From the NCBI GenBank assembly GCA_015486685.1, contig WFRC01000081.1, positions 1 to 5,327 on the forward strand: a stretch of DNA of 5,327 nt, written 5' to 3'. A model generated the notes under the pieces. That model saw nothing but the letters and a program-made list of their open reading frames with translations, was not told the origin of the DNA and did no database searches. Of the stretch, positions 5,318-5,327 are shown piece by piece. This DNA comes from Caldifarciminota bacterium (GTDB lineage: Bacteria; Hydrothermota; UBA3072; WFRC01). Position numbers and translations under genes: made by a program. The stretch's first letter is position 1. Each line of letters starts with the position of its first letter.

Positions 5318-5327
5318 GTTTGCCGCC

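Larger units (their letters stand above)
5040..5327 (+). mobile_element. Second, short putative cassette (continues off the right edge)
   Basis: The segment runs from the R' junction of the first attC to a second attC-like site beginning at 5211. Only about 170 nt lie between the two sites, too little for a normal gene, and no well-initiated reading frame fills them. It may be a decayed or gene-less cassette. Its start (TTCGGT) pairs poorly with the R'' box GTTTAAC of its own attC, so it may be a mosaic. Confidence 0.4.
5211..5327 (+). other. Long attC-like site, cut off by the window end
   Basis: The R'' box GTTTAAC (5211-5217) fits RYYYAAC. It is followed by CAGCGGCTGCAGTGGACGGC, a typical L''-type arm ending in GGACG. 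The arm folds back on the window end: 5239-5247 pairs with 5317-5325 and 5236-5237 with 5326-5327, leaving A5238 as an extrahelical base, and 5250-5253 also pairs with 5312-5315. The outer L' and R' boxes should lie just beyond 5327. The site exceeds 117 bp, in the range of long attC sites such as Vibrio repeats. The region is more GC-rich than the nuclease gene. Confidence 0.6.

Overview
The window looks like an accessory region of a bacterial genome. An exopolysaccharide or O-antigen type gene run has been broken into by small mobile elements, and it stops next to what appears to be an integron gene-cassette array. Nothing here identifies the species. Polysaccharide-locus genes beside attC-like sites suggest an environmental, probably Gram-negative bacterium, but that is inference.

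Left part (1-3422). Positions 1-151 look like the end of an insertion sequence. They finish in a terminal-repeat-like motif at 134-151, and a ribosome binding site plus ATG on the minus strand (position 8) leads off the left edge. Directly after the motif comes a headless GT4-family glycosyltransferase (149-655) that keeps only its C-terminal donor-binding half. It overlaps a DUF362 protein (642-1994), which is followed within 6 nt by a PaaK/CapK-like adenylate-forming enzyme (2001-3422). The three genes share a strand and tight spacing, so they form or formed one operon.

Middle (3421-3644). A 224-bp AT-rich element without a gene is bounded by perfect 16-bp inverted repeats of the same motif seen at 134-151. 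It behaves like a MITE. Its left end lies on the paaK-like stop codon.

Right part (3645-5327). A much more AT-rich gene (3708-4979) encodes a PD-(D/E)XK nuclease of the PDDEXK_4 type. It lies between a perfect GTTRRRY core (3684-3690) and a 59-bp attC-like hairpin (4987-5045) with two extrahelical bases on one side. That is the layout of an integron gene cassette (about 3685-5039). A second, long attC-like site begins at 5211 and runs off the right edge. Between the two sites lies a short cassette-like segment with only a coding fragment.

The most interesting hypothesis is that the PD-(D/E)XK gene is a cassette-borne, possibly phage-defence, nuclease. It also carries a strong internal Shine-Dalgarno sequence and in-frame ATG at its domain boundary, which could yield the C-terminal domain alone. 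No integrase, tRNA, rRNA or CRISPR array is visible.
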